From: Haemonchus contortus
Lineage: Eukaryota; Nematoda; Chromadorea; Rhabditida; Trichostrongylidae
Reading direction: 5' to 3'
Length of the DNA stretch: 64,000 nucleotides
NCBI GenBank assembly: GCA_000469685.2
Contig: LS997566.1
Span: forward strand, 6,492,491 to 6,556,490
Shown piece after piece: positions 12,271 to 27,200 of this stretch; position 1 is the stretch's first letter; every line of letters begins with the position of its first letter. Under the pieces are notes generated by a model, which saw only the letters and a program-made list of their open reading frames with translations, was not told the origin of the DNA and made no database searches. The translations under genes and the position numbers were made by a program.

Positions 12271-15200
12271 GTTGGTCCCGCATCGATTATTTACGTACGG
12301 TAGCTTTTATTTTGAACCTATTATGCGAAGTCCATGAAAAGCTTATGCGAAATGATGTTGAAGCAGTCTGCCCAGCGTAAATTAGATATTTATGGTTGTG
12401 CTGTGCTTTTGTGCTGTTTTTGAAAAATATGATGCAATTTTCGCAACATTGGACCCTAATCTTGGGATACGCCATGCGTCTGCTACGGGGTATCTTTTGC
12501 AACCGATAAAAATTTGGAAAAAAATGCTCTGCAGAGATTACATAAAGTCCAGCTGAGCGCCGGTTCTATTGATGGAAGTGCTCCTGCGCAGTCTTGGTCT
12601 TTTCACCGAATTAGGTGGGGGTCATATATCGAGCACGGTTCCTCGAGGTATATGTAAAGGAAGTCCCTATAAAAACTGCTCCGATACTGTTTCAAGAGGT
12701 GTCTGGTGGACGGCTTCTCCCATTTATATCGAGCAGCTTGCTCATGATGGAACTTCAAGTAGTTCAATTTGAGCTGCTTCATTTGGGATGGCTTCAACCC
12801 CCCTAATCGATTCCGGTAGGAACCCATTTTTTGGGTATTTCTGCGACACTTTTCTGTTTACGGCGATTTTGTTAGTACTTTGTGGTCATCTCCCGGTTGT
12901 AATCGTGCTCAGGTGACATTTTAATGTTTCCAAATAACGCAGTGGCTGGGGAGCCATATCCCAAAGAGTACGCTACTAGCCTGCCACGATTTTCGTGCCT
13001 GTTTTAAAGCAGTGGATCTCCTGGAGTGAATAGGAACACTAACGCGAAAAAGCGGGAAAGTTCCAATGCAATTCGGTCTGGAAAGATGCTCAGAACAAGC
13101 CTGATCCAATAAGCAATCGTCTCGAAATGATTTGCTATGGCTCTAGTGCTGTTGTTGTTGTCTGGATACGAAAATTTCCTCCGATAACGTCCCATCAGGC
13201 TTTTGAACGTGACTGTCGCCGCTGTTCTGTTTGTTCTGACGATGACAGCCATAACAAATTTATTAGCGCATGATTCTGTGCTTTTGCCCGATACGATGGG
13301 CTTCCGATTGAATTTGATTTCGATTTGATTTGCTAATTGAAATTCATTTTGCTTCCATTCACATCCGTGAAGATTTTCCTCTCAGATATCGACTGATTTT
13401 TCTTTTAATTGAAATAAATCTCCTCAAAATAGTAATTTACACGGAGCTAGTTGAAGTTTCTCATTGAATCTTTTCAATCTTATCCCTTACCGCTCTAATT
13501 TTCTAATTTGAACACTCCTACAGTAGGAAGGACGGAAGACTTTTTCGAAGACTCTCTCCTCAATGTCCAAGAACGGTTTGGGGAGATTTTAGTGAGGAAT
13601 TTCTTCACAAAGGTCGTCCACTTAGTGGACAGCTTCTCGAGATTCTGTAGATTATTTATTTATTCATTTATTCGTTTATTTAATACACCCAAAGATTATA
13701 CCTACCTCCTTTTTTATTATCTCTGTAGATTATACCTCGTGTATTGATTATGCGCGCGTAAAATCGATTCTCATGTAGAAGCACGTTTATTGATTGAGTT
13801 GTACGAAATGTGAGACCACTTCTAGCGGAGCTGACTTTCAAAAAGGTAATCATTTGAATTTTTTCGTTATTTTTTCAGCTGCACATCGGAGATGAGTGTG
13901 GCGTTAAGTACTGAATCGACATTGACGCTGACCGAAAAGGAAACAACACCGACACCTGTGAACGGCACGCTAACTCGTACACCGATCCTGAGAAGAAGGC
14001 GATGTAATGGACAAGGGAATCCGAGACGAAATTACAGGTGAGCCTGAAGGTTGGACCATTGGACAAACGGCTGTCATTTCGTGATATAATACCGGCCTGG
14101 CCTTGGGAAGGTAATGTGGGTGAGGCTTAGGGTCTCACGGAATCCCCGAAGGTGGAGGTCGTATTCGTTCCGTTGGGTCGTAGGGGGTCTTATTTGCAGA
14201 TGGGGATGGAACAGCGGTGTTTTTTTCTGAGCTTTTTGCTTGCCTTGCAAACATCCTGTCGACAATTTTTTTGAACCTTTTTTTCTTCCTTAGCTGCTGT
14301 GCATACTTCCGGTCGACACCTTTTTTTGTTGGTCGGGTCCCAGCACGATCTCAGACTGTAGCCCTTTTGCTATATAGAACAGGGTATGGAGCAGACATCA
14401 TGAAGCGTTCCAGCAGTCCGGTTTTTCTAGCCCTGACTAGTTTTTTTTAGGGCAAAAAAAAGTCACGTCAGGACTCCCAGGCGGTGAGCCTTTGATTTTG
14501 AGGACACCCTGTCAGCTACTCACCGCCTGAACTTTGCGTGAGGTCGCCCCACCCTGTACGTCGTTCTTGTCCTTTGCTTACGTCCGCACAAAAAACAACC
14601 CTGCACTCGGAGTTCTCTTCGGGTGAGACGTATTTTGATGCCTCCGATGACCATACATCATCTGGTGAGTGTAAGGATGGGTCTGGTCAATGTGCTAATT
14701 CATAGTAGGGATAGAACGTCTACAAGGGGGTAACTTGGGTGGCATTGGTGGAACTATGGGCTTGTTTATTTGTCGTGCGGATAATCCGTGTTTTTATCAC
14801 GGGAGACATGATGATAGAAGAAATGAATTGATGAGTCTCGTGGGCTGTGTTTGTAGTGCAATGAGTCAATTCATTTCGTACCACACTGAACCTGAACTAT
14901 GGGTATATCCAGGTGTCAACCCAGGTAAATAGTTGATGGCAGATTCGAATCCTCCCGCACTTCAGGAAGTGGGAGTGAGTCGCATTGACATCTTTGTCTG
15001 CAGAAAACCCATAATGCCACTTGTACGAAGTTGTAGAGTGACTCCTCTCCTCACCCTCCTTTAATCCAACGATTTTTGGATCGGAGTGAGAGTTTTGTCA
15101 TGAATGCCAAATTTCGGAGCTTTAAACTCAATCCTGTCACCACCACAGTTCACCGCAGCAGTTTACGAGTGGTCCGAATACGGTAGCCCTCAATCCCTGA

Positions 15201-18200
15201 GTCTCTGATCATCACAAAACTGGTTTGATCAGTTGCTCTGGATATTGCTTGTCTGCTGTCACCCACACGAATATGACCTAAGGCCGGACGGGACCACTAG
15301 CCCATCCATGGTAAAACTATTAAAATCCGAGTTAGGAGCGTTCAGATAAACCAAGTGCACCGCCTTGTTGTTCGGCCATTTTAATCATTTCCGTCCGGTA
15401 GACGAAGGTACTCTCTTGGGGATAGCTTTCGAAAGCAGCCCTTGTACGAATTGGGTAAGCATCCAAACACCCCTGCGTCTCTAAAGACAGCTGAATACGT
15501 GGCGTATTCCGAAGCGTTATTGATTGAGACTCGAATTTCCATATTTTACTGTTTTTATGTGACTAATACTAGGCCTGTAGACGATGTGCGAGGCGATTTA
15601 GAGAGCAGAAAAGAACTGAGTGCAGTGCTGTTGTCATCGTAGCTAGTGTACTACTGGTTGTGAGAGTAGATCTGCTGCTATTCACTACTGGAACTTTCTT
15701 GCACTTTCTCGTATTCAGAAGAACAACTGTCCGGTGAAAAACATAAGTGAGGGGGTTGTGCACAGGCGGTTGTAAGAGCCTGCATTCCTCCTTTGAATAG
15801 CACTCTGACTTTTCCTTGGTTTGCAACTCATACCATTCGAAAAGTCATGAGATCGAACGCTACCTACACTTCCCATACTTCCATGAGCTATCCTCGCCGT
15901 AAGTTCAGGTGGGTTCCAGTTTATTCCATGTTTCAGGGGATTGGAGAGACCATTCTTCGAAGGAGTCCTTCTGACCACTCGTTATCCTCTAATTGCATAA
16001 GGAAATAGATCGTGGGCCATTAGAAGACATGGGTGGGGAGATGGTCTGCTAACGGTTGCAGAGACTGACTGAAAAACTTAACACGGTCCTTATCAATGTG
16101 AAGACGGTTTTTCTTTCAGAATAATGGCGCCGGACGAATCGATAATGATTCTGAAACAGCAAAGTGGACTTATCGATACGCAACAGCCATCACCAAGAAG
16201 TAAAATTCTACGTCGGAAGAGCAGTCGAAAAGAGAAAGACATTATAAGGTGGGTTTTCTCGGGTCTACGGCAATATGGAAGAAGGAAAAGCCTATGGTAG
16301 GCCCACAAAGTGTGTTCCAATCTTCCTTGTCAGCCTGAAGCATGAATTATCAAGCAGGTACTGCAGTAATAAGCCACCATGAGCTAACGGTTGAGCCCTT
16401 TTGTTGGGAGTGAATCCACCACTGCTGCAACCCACCTCACTTCCTTTCCGTGATCCGACTTCGTTTCGGCTTCTATGAGGCGCGTCGCTTCGGGCTGCCT
16501 GCGCTGCTTTTGCCTGGTATTCATGGGTTAGAATTCTGCCATGGAAGTGCTCCCTTCTAATTTTTTTTTCCGATGAAAACGCCCTCTTTTTCAAAATATC
16601 TTTCGTTAGTTTTCTTGGATTTTCGAATAAACGAAGTAGTTGAGATTCAAGTAGTATTAAAGTCAATGGAGGTGGTGTGGTGGCGGGTGGCGCACTTCAC
16701 ACTTGCATGGTCACGGGTTCGAACCCCGGGTCGAACTAAGCCTTCCGAGATCGGCTAGCTGGCACCGGACTCATCTGGGAGGATAAAAGCACTGACTTGT
16801 ACATGGATTGACCACCGTAAGTCATCGTATAGGCCACACATGCCTTCGATACGCGACTACGATTCTGAAGAGAAGTCCGATGTGAGGGCGCATCCCTCAG
16901 ACACCCTCAGGCCTCATACTTTATACTTTATCCTTTGTTCATGTTAACAAAACAAGTAGCAAAGCACAAAAATTAGCTATTTTTAAATCCGAAACTTATT
17001 CCATTGCGCAAGTGCAAAGTGATTTTTCTCAATCTTTCGAACATGTTGATTCTCTATGAACAATGGCGAGACCTCTGTCCTAAGCTCACGAATTGGCCCT
17101 GGATTTCTGTGGAATGGACCCTTGTACCTAATTTTTTTAAACTCAAATTAATAAATCAATGATTGACTTTCCCAGTGGGACAAAATTTTTCGAACGGATC
17201 TTGAACACCCGCGTTTCCTGCAAACCCCCACTTTTCCCCCAGGCCTTATCTTCACCTCCTGTAGTACGAAACTAAATCTACCAGTTTGCATATGTGTTTG
17301 TCCAGTGTGTTCGACGCCAATGAGACAGACATGGCTAGACAGTACTGGCGCCTTTACGGTTCACTGGCCGTCTATCGAAGGTCGTATTCCGACCAGGCTC
17401 TGCACTTCTTTAGGCTGGGCTGGTTCTGATTGAGCATCAGCATCACTTAGGGAAGACAGCGATTTCTACAGCGGCAGACCTTACCAGACTGAGGCCAAAC
17501 AGGGTCCTCTTTGAAAAAAAGGCCCTTTTCCTGAAAAGTCTTAAAGCCTCGACCGTTCCGACTGAGCTCGAGGGGTGGCTTATCTCAAGAGGACTATTGA
17601 CAGAAACCAGCCAGCCATCCTTTGCAAAAAATACTTGGAAATTTTGTAGGACCTGAAAATATTTCTTAATTTTCTGCCGCATTTTTTCTACTTGGATTCA
17701 GCCTAAAATATTCGAGAACTCTGATTTTTTCTGGATTTTACTTTACAGTAGAATTAGAATTCGAGAATTATTTTGGATTAATTTCGAACAATTTTATAAT
17801 AAACTGGTTATAATTCAGCCCATTACCGATGGTGATCACTCCTCCGGTGCTGCTCAACCGTACAAAGTCGTGCTCACTGTGCTGTCGTGAGCGGAGGTTA
17901 GTTTCCAGACTTTTCAATCCTCTCCCTATTCTTCTGCTGATATTCCTCTTTACACTCTTCCTCGCGCTCAATTATTTATTCTATCCAAGCGCGGCTGTAG
18001 AGATTTTCTTCAAAGAGGAGTCTCTCTCTCATCTCCTCCTTCGTTTTTGTCTTCCTTTCTTTTTCTTTTTTGCCCGTCTCTGCTGTACAGCTTGCCAGAC
18101 AGACAGAAGCCGGCCCCTCCTCAGGTTTTGTTGAATGATTGATGCTTCCCAAAAAAGCTTTGAAAAAAGAAGCGTTATCGCTCCTGCGAAATCTCCAACC

Positions 18201-21200
18201 CAGTGATAATAAAGCCGTCGTGGATTGGGATCAGTTGAGAGAGGGGTGCTGAGGCTTTTCTAAGAACAAGATGTCCCAGAAACTGCTCCCAGAAATCTCT
18301 TACAGGATCCCAAGGCTTGGTTAGCCATGGGACGAGGGATCCCCGCGACCAGACTAGCTCCAGTTGACTATTTTGGAAAAAGAGTTTAAATGGGCGGAGT
18401 TCCACGAAACGCCCTTCTTCAGCCTAACCCTTCCCGTCTATGTCGATGACCTGTTTGACCGCATTTTTTGGATCTCCATCCTTCTCCATAGTCCCGAGAA
18501 TTGGGTTTCTGCCTTCCTCTCGTGTTAGCAAAGAGGGCAGACACTTCTGTCTACGGCTTTTTAGAACTTCCATGAAGTTATTGAATTTTCATCCCTAAAA
18601 AACAGACTTGCCAGGGACGAATTCCAAAGCCGACTCTAAACTTTTTGCAACTTGCGATAGAATGTGTTCTCTCGTAATCTATTAGCATGAGGATAATTTT
18701 CAGTGGCTGCTCAATATTTTAGGAATCCCTGAAACAACGGAGGCATCCTCTCCAGTAGAATTAATGGTCCTATTTTACCGGCTACTTTCCGTTAGCTTTT
18801 TCTTGCTCCTCCATCGAGACGAGCCGGGCCTGCATTCGTCTAAAGATAGATTGGACGCGATTTTTCGTTCTAGCTATTTCGTAGTGTAATAGCCGAAGGA
18901 TTGACGGTCGGGTCAAAAAAATTTGTTCAGTGCGGGTTGGGAGAGATACGAACATGCCTAAGGGCCCATCAATTTGTATGGGATGAACTTTCGTGTCGGT
19001 GTTAATCCCTTTTACCAAGAATGAGTAAATGTTCTATATCGAGATTTTTTCATGAGCCTCTGGTGGATTTCATCATTCTGGCTTAAAGATTCCTTTGAAA
19101 AAATGAGGAGAAGGATTTGAATCTCTGTAAGAGTTGGACACGTTGGCCCAGAAGGCTCTGAAGTCTTCAGGAGATCAGCCCGGCTTGGACTTGGTCATCG
19201 TGGAGGAGAAACTGAAGCGTCAATAACTCAGTCAACCAGTTGTTAAAGGAACTTTAAGGGTGCCTCAGGCCAATCCTATGGCCACCATGCCGGAAAGATC
19301 TGATTGCTCTGATCCCTGGTAAGCTTTAGCCCACGTAGGGAGGCTCTCGGGGTTGTTCCCCACTCTATTGGTGAGCCCTACCATTCGGGGGCCCTCTTCA
19401 CTGAATGAAAATCGTTTCAGAAAGGCAACCATTCAAGGTAAATTTTGACTTTTATGCCGAGGCCGACCTTCGTTGAATATTTTAAATTATTACTTATTAT
19501 TATGAGTGATACTCATTTTCAGAAGTTCATCTTGAAAGGCCCTACCCCCAAATTCTTTGGGAATTGCCATCAGTTGGTTTTTTTTGGTTTTTTTAAGATA
19601 CCCTGCTATGCGTCCCGTGCAAAAGGGTTTCTAATCCACACAAATATGCAAAAGCTCGACCCTACCGAAATTCGATTAGCCTGAGGTTTATTCATGGTTA
19701 CAAATAATGACTTTAATATGAATTGTCGTAATTTCTCTCTTTAAAATCATTCACTGTAATTGGTGATACTTTTTATAATAGAAGATCAAGTTTTTCCCAA
19801 TTTGGATTGGAATTTGATGTGACAGCGGGTAATTGCTTTGCGTTTAGTTTTTCCCCTCTACAAAGAGCATGGAATACCAGTTTGTCTCATTTGGGCAACT
19901 GTTCAGTTTCTTTTGGATATTGTAATGGCTATAGTGAGATTTACTGCGGTAGTGAAACTGTTGCCTTCAAATTGCCAAGGAATTCAGCTCAATAATCCTA
20001 CAGAAGCTCCCTTTCCTTTGGGTTTTTCCAGAAAAGAACTATGCTTTTGCAGAAAATTATAGGATTTGGTTCGAATCAATCATTTATCCGATCAATAATC
20101 GATCCGAAAAGGTCGAGGTGAATGATCAAAACAGAAAGAACAAATGCAGACATTTTCAAATAGAAAGGGCTAGGGCGTTTCTGATTAGCTTGCTAATTGG
20201 CTTAATTAAATTGAAAATCTTTCGATTTCGATTTCCTTTCAGGAAACGATTGCAATCTGAGGTTTTAGATCACGGTGGTACGGTAGCCAAGAAACTCTGA
20301 GAGAATTAATTTGTTGCATTTATTACTATGTAACAGACTTGAAGTGGTGGTCCCCCTTCGGAAGTTCTGTTGAAATGGACTAGAAAGGTCCTTCCTCATC
20401 GAAGTGTCAGCGCTGGCATTTTGCCAGTAATCGCTGCTGTGTACTCATACTTGGGAAGACGGTCCTTTAGGAATGACAAAACTGCCTACTTTTTTCCTAG
20501 TGAAGTTTTCCATTGCGTTTATATTTGCAGGATTAATAGAATAAAAATAATGAAATAAGGAAAGGAATTAAGAAGGAGGTGGTCCCTACAAGAGAAATTT
20601 CGGCGACAGCTGGAAGATTTGTGGAATTTTTAGTGTAGCGAACGAGATGGACATGACAGGATTGCTTGAGGTCGCCCTGCCCTGACAACTTGGTAACATC
20701 ACCGCCTTGACGCCTATTGACCCACACCACCTGGAGCCCTTTGTGACTAAAGAATCAACCTTGAGAAGTGTTTCCCTTTCTGTAACGGGCTTTATGCTTT
20801 CGGCTTTATGGTTCCTGTCTCAGAGCCCCCGCTGTCACTTGCCACTCATAGCGTGACCTCTATCCTCAAACTTATAGCGATCTTCCCAGTGCGGTTGTTT
20901 ACGGTTGGTCCCACCCACCGTGTGAATGCCAAGCGATTCTCCGGCGTTCCCATTCTCTGTTTCTTTTGAGATTTCTCGGTGATTGCGAGTGTCCTTGTAA
21001 CGTTCGATCCGTTCACCTCTTCAATTCCTCAAATAGATCTGGGGCCGCAACGCCCAAGTACAATCGTGTCATGGGCCGATCTCGGGCGTATATTACACAC
21101 AGACGATGATGATGATGAGTGGAACACCGCAACTTGTACGACCGCAATCGCCACCTGCGCAGGCCAATTTCATGCCAATCAACGTTCCTCATAACGTTCC

Positions 21201-24200
21201 CTCACAGATACACCCGCCCTCCACTAGATCTGCTTTTTTTCTCATTGATGCTATCCTTCCGCTTCCTTTCTGGTTGTAATTGGAATGCTGTTATGGCCAA
21301 GGTCGTCTGTGTCGGAAAAAGAGTGGTATCCTAGGATGAGCCACTTCTTATAAAACCAAAGAGGAATTCCATGAGATCTCTAGATTCCATCTGTGAATTG
21401 AGGCATTTTTCTGGTTTTGAGGATGGTTCGTCTTGGACTCCCATTTCGAGGAGACGAAACCAGTATGGTTTTCCATAAGGAACAAAATGTGCGAAAATGT
21501 TCCAATTTTATCCCTATAATTGGTAACATATGCAGTGGCTGTCTTAAAACAGAGCGGGTTTGGATCTCCATTTGACCTGAAATCGCCGAGCCTATCCAGG
21601 GGAAGCCTGTACTCGATTGGGTCTGCTCACTTTTAACTCCGAAGTCGTTATTGCCCTACTTTCATCGGATATTACTTTAATTTTTTTTCAAAAGAAAGAT
21701 TGTTTAAGTTTGTAAGAGTTCAGGATTCATTACTACTTTGGGTTGCGCCATGCGTAGGCTTCGTTCATTAATTTAAGGGGTTCCTAAGATTCGGAGTGTA
21801 CCCATAAAAGCTGGGTCGACTGAAGTTTAGGCCGACGTTTCTTCCGTTCCCTGGAAATTTTGAAATTAGTGAGGAAGAGACAATTTTCCGAAAAATGCTG
21901 TTGCCTAACACCGGTTGACTACTAGGAATTCATGATCGTTCAGCTCAAATTTTCGTACAAATTCTTTTATTGACAGTGAATGAATGCAGGATTCATGGCG
22001 CACTCCAATTACGGAATATGCATGCCTTCACTTAGCAAGGTTTAAAGTTGGTGGCGTACTTTTAAATCAAATTTCTTGCGTTCTAGTGTTGTCGTCTACT
22101 TGCTTTCTCATTTTTTGAGACATTTTTTCAAACGATTCAACGCGAAACTCTGAATGTAAGCTTTTTGACTGCTGATGACTCGGCTGACAGCAGTGAGTTC
22201 GTACTCCAAGTAGGAGAGGAAAGGTATTTGCTCAAGGAAGGTATTGACGGTGTGCAAAAGGTGGACCTGGAGCGAGAGGATTGAATTTCGTAGCCGTCTT
22301 CAGTGCTGTTTTCCTAATTGACTACAATTTCTCCTCAAGCTTCAGCCTAGTTCTTCGAAAATTCGTACGCCTATTCATAATGTCCTAATGAGCTGCGATT
22401 TTATCATTGCAAGGTCATGAAGGGCATAGTCTCCTTCTTTCAGCAAGCCTTAATTGGTTCAGAGATTCCGTAGCAGGGTCAAAGGCACGATGGGGAACCT
22501 TCGTCGGAGGTACAGAGACAGAGCTACTCTTCCCACTCTCGGCTCTTCAGCAGCGCAAGTACATCTGTCAGTGAGTAGAAGCCTCCGGGTTTCTGACGTC
22601 ACCTTGCGGCCCATTTCAGCCAACCCTGGGTCATAAATAGCTACGTTCAGTTTTTTGACCCTTTGATCCTATCCGTCTGACGATATGGGGGCGGTTCTGA
22701 TGAAGAGGGAGAGACAGGTCTTCCTTGTCAGTTCTTTTCTGTTCATATTCCTCCATCGACTGTAGGCAGTGCTGTTTGGTCAATGATTTTCCACTAGAAT
22801 ACACTTGACTACGTACCAGTAGAGAGGGGTTTTATGTAGGGATGACGTGTTGTGGATAGATGTTCCCTGGTCGCTACCTAATCAGTTCCTTCTGTGCTTG
22901 TCGGCCGATGCAGTCGGCTAACGAGCAATGGATGTGGTGCTTTTCATTGGCACTTTCGGCCATATTCTCCGAGATCACTCCCCGTCGAGGAGAAACGTCA
23001 GCCGGTTGCCGTGGTGGAAAAATGGCTACCAACAGGTAAGTTACCTGAGCTTTTACCTATTTACTGGTGTGGGAAATCTCCAATTTCCCAGGTAGAATTT
23101 GTGTAGTGTTGTATTTCAAGGCTAAGTGTTTTTGCTCTTCCATCGACCTCTGAATTGGTAATTGATTGGGGTGGCCAGTTGAACTGGCAGTCATTTCACT
23201 TGCTATTATTCAGCTGGCCAACCCAGCCGTGCCATATGCCTTTAGTTAGTGAAATTGTTTTAATCTTTTACGAGGCCCTTTTTGTAGGTCTGGGATGGTT
23301 TCTCGCTAAATCTCTCGGCTTGGTTTCTGCAATTCGAGTATTTGTTTATTTTTTTAATAATCTAAACATTGGAGTTGTTTAATCCATCCAAACGTGCTGT
23401 TTGGATGGATTGGTCAATTTTAGGTCACTTAAGGTCAATTTTAGTGCAAAAATATGGTTTTCAAAATGATGTCGTGTGTAGCACAAGCACAGGGCCCTGA
23501 TTAGGACGAACTTTTTCTTCGAGTATCAACCAGGATGGAAAGGAGGCGTCTCAAATCTTACGGACCATCTGGAATGCTCCATGCACTGGTCTGTTCTGGG
23601 GAGTCGTGGACTTGTTTGAAAGCTTTGGGTACACAACGTTGGCCCATTTTGATGTCCGTAGTGCTCCTGCTCTACACTCCATATGTCTATCAGTACCGTA
23701 AGTAAGTGGAACGGAAGGTAGGTTACGGGCAACGGTAGGATTTGGCCCAGAACGGTGACCCTACGATGACGGCGACCCTTGTCACTTAGTCGTACTGCTC
23801 AATATCCATTCTAGTTGTGTTTCTAAAATCTCTGTGTTGGAAATTTCTAGGGGTTTCCTCCTGCTGCTCTAGGAAATTGAACATTTCGGGGGCCAATTAA
23901 AGGGCTTTTCTTAGAATTACTTGTTCAGATTGAAAGATTGCTTAGTGCTGACCACCCCTTGCGAATTGCCTCGATTTCCGTCCATCGCTGCTGTCGCAGT
24001 GGCTTATCGGAAAGCACATCTTTTCGTCACCGGCCGAGGCTATATATCAACAGCTGCAGGTCGTTAGGGTGCCTCGTTTGCCGAGAAATTTTTCAAAACT
24101 CAGCAAACTGACGTCAGCTGTTTCCAGTACTGTAGAGTATAATGTTCCTTTCCTAAAACATCCCCTCGAAAACTCCCATCCCTGAGCGGCATTGGGTGTG

Positions 24201-27200
24201 GCGTGTCTAAGCAGTCCAACTTGTCAGTTCCATCACGATCAACCGACTATCCGTATGGGACGTACACTTCCTGGTATGGGAACTGCGGAGACGAAGCCGT
24301 GACATCGTGTTCCGTCGTGAAATTTGTTTTAGTAAGTTTTGGACCCCTTTTTGTGATATCCTGAAAGATGTTACCCGCCTCCCATGTGGGAAAGAAGCGA
24401 AGGTACCCCATGTCTAATAATCAATGGTAATTGTCCTAGGAGGGGTATCTCTGAGGCGGACGCTATTTAAAAAGTGGCCTACATGTGGGGAAGCAATCCA
24501 CTCGTGAGTGTTTAAGGAGTGATCCTGAACAATGTACGCAAGAGGTCCAGAGCTACCGTAGCCAGATACCGTAACTTCCTGGGAAGGACGTTCAGGAATA
24601 TTCCTATTTAAGCCTTCTATTATTCCTCAGCGACAAACTAGTTCTGGAACTATCTGGTTGAGGTTGACAGTGGGCCCCTTTCTTGAGCCGAACCTCCTTC
24701 ATCCTAGCACCTTTTTAGGGTTTGAACTAAAAATTTCCTATGGGATTCCTGCTCCCGATATTCTATTTTACATGGATTTTATCGAGATTTCACTTGATTC
24801 TCGGGTCACTCAAAGGTAGATGGTTAGGGCTCTTGGTATCATCTCATGGCGGAACAGCTGGAGGATCAGACCCTCAATTAAAATCGTTCTTCCCCAATTT
24901 CATGTAGGATTACACTTACCAGATGGGAACACATAAATCTTCTTCTGTTCACAGGAATTTGATCTCATTCAAGGAATTCTAACGCTGTAATTATCTCGCC
25001 CAGGTTTGATTACCTAAGCGCCCGTCTGTCCGGTTTACGATTGCGGTCACGAACGCGCTATATTCAGGGCTCTTAGGATTTATAGCTTGGAATGGTCGTA
25101 ATGAGACCTGTTCCTTTGAGGAGGCGACCTGAATCTCTATTGTAGATGCAGTTTGTCTCTTTACTTATTCAGTTTTCCGGCAAGTTTGACCTGAATTTTT
25201 TTTAATATGTGGAGGAACTTAAATGGGCAACTTAAAAGTTGTTCGTTCAGTTTGGAAGGGTATATTGGGATGGGTGATTAAGGCTTCAGGGGAGCACGTC
25301 GTGGGGGACGGTGCAATTTTGGAGAGTGTAGGTGTCGCCCTATAGGATGGAGTTGAAGCATGACTGCCACGAACCCTTTTGTGTACTCAGGATGTTTGCC
25401 TTTTAGGGGAAACTGTGTGAATCACTAAACATCCACGAAGTCATACAGTAGGGTCACATTGATCATGGGGCTAATATGGTTATTAACGTCAATCTAATGG
25501 TCCTGAACAGATTCAGTGGGCTTGGGAGCGAGTTGAAGAGACAACTAACAGAATACACATTTCCTTAGTAATCCATAGTAAGGCAAATAAAGAATGAAAC
25601 AAAGGGTGCCCCTCAGCTCTTTTTGAAAAGTCATCAATTCACTTGGCACGGATAGTTCGACTCCGAGGGAGAGTAGGGATGGGCTGGCTTCCTTTTCTAC
25701 ACCTTTGGTTCGTGTTGGTCGGTGAATATGGCTCGAAGCATGGGGAAGCTGCTCTGGCTAGTACGTTCGCTGGGTAGCCAAAGTCACTGAACGTATAAGC
25801 CAATTGCCGATCTGTACGCCTCTCTGAGTCTGAATTCTAGTTGGGTGCGTGGCGCATTCCAAAGTCAAATGACCGTTGGGTCACTTGTGAGGGTTCCCTT
25901 CCTACTCATTCAGAACGGCCGAACCTGGCTGAGATTCTTTTAGAATCAGTTGAAAGGTCTCTTCAATATTCACGAAATGCCTATGTCTATTCTACTATGC
26001 ATAGTATGAATTTAATGGGTATTGATTTCCTCATTATAATTGATTTCAATAAGGTAATCAATAATTTTGGTCGGTAATAGCACCGTGCCCATCTCGCGGG
26101 GATTGTTCCTCATTCAGGTCGAACGGAAATAGGTTGAAGTGCTAATGAAAATAGTTGGAATTCCTTAGAAGGATATGGATATGATTTCACTATCGTCTGT
26201 AGTATCGATTTCCTCATCATTGATGCTATCTGCTGTCTGATCAATATTCCTAATCGATAGTCGTAACGCGGTTTTCTCGCCCAAAAGATGATTACCCATT
26301 GTAGTCGGGTGAGAATAGGCATGTAGTGGGCTCATAAATATACTATGCGGGTATGTTTGTTCAGCAGCAGCAGCAGCAACCAACGCGGTTGCTCTCGTCT
26401 GTCTCTCCTCGTCCTCGTTTGGCTAGCGAATTAATACGACGAGCCATCGGTGACGGTGATGGAAGCCTCTTTTCAGTAGCCTTGTGCCCATTTCTACCAT
26501 TCCTAGCCGTTCATAGCCCGAATATTTTCGGAGATTGTATCGTTTTGTACAGTTTTCCCCAGTGTTTTGACAATTCAGCCGTTCAGTTCTGGCGTGGATG
26601 GGTTGAACGACGAAGTGCGAAAGTGCGTAGGGGATCTTCTGCCTGAAAACATTACCTCCAGTAGGCGTAAATCCGGTTTCCAGCGAAATCCCCACAATTG
26701 AGATCGTTTTTTTTTGTGAAAGTGTGTGAAAAAAATGAGGAAAAAGCGGTTTTCGTCTGACCAGATAATCGTTTTCTTCGGTTTTCCTTCCGGTTGTTTT
26801 CCCAAGTCGTTCACGGAGCGGATCTGTCATGCGAAGGTGACAATCCGTTGCCGATTAACGTTTCCTTCCTGAATCCAGTTAGGATTGCATCATCACAACG
26901 GTGACAAGGCTTCCTATGAACCTTGAAAGATTTCAGACTTTTTTACTCAGTTTTTATTGTTTTCAGTGGGCCACTGATGTCGGTACGGTGCCTTGCCTCA
27001 TACATCTTCTTTCCACGTCTAGAATTTCCCCGGAAAGTCTGGAAAGCGCCTTAGATTCCGAGAGAGTTAGCGGTGGCCAATCCATTTAGTATCAGGCAAC
27101 CAGTCATTTTCTCCGTCTGTGTCCGGACTGATGAGACTTGTTTTATCGACTGGAGAATCTGTAAAGAGGCCGTGGCTCTGAGGGTTTTTCTTTCGTGACG

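Noticed and set aside
14930..14975. AGATTCGAATCCTC resembling a tRNA T-arm
   Set aside because: No acceptor stem, D-arm or anticodon arm can be placed upstream; not a tRNA gene.
16292..16666. 124-codon minus-strand frame next to a SINE
   Set aside because: Composition is unremarkable and it ends at the SINE border; no splice or family support.
18782..19018. Minus-strand frame reading KVHPIQIDGPLGMFV
   Set aside because: Looks mildly protein-like but stands alone without splice sites or homologous motif.
26423..26830. 135-codon minus-strand frame overlapping a 97-codon plus-strand frame
   Set aside because: Both strands are open because stops are scarce locally; neither reads like a known protein. 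It might be a GC-richer regulatory stretch.
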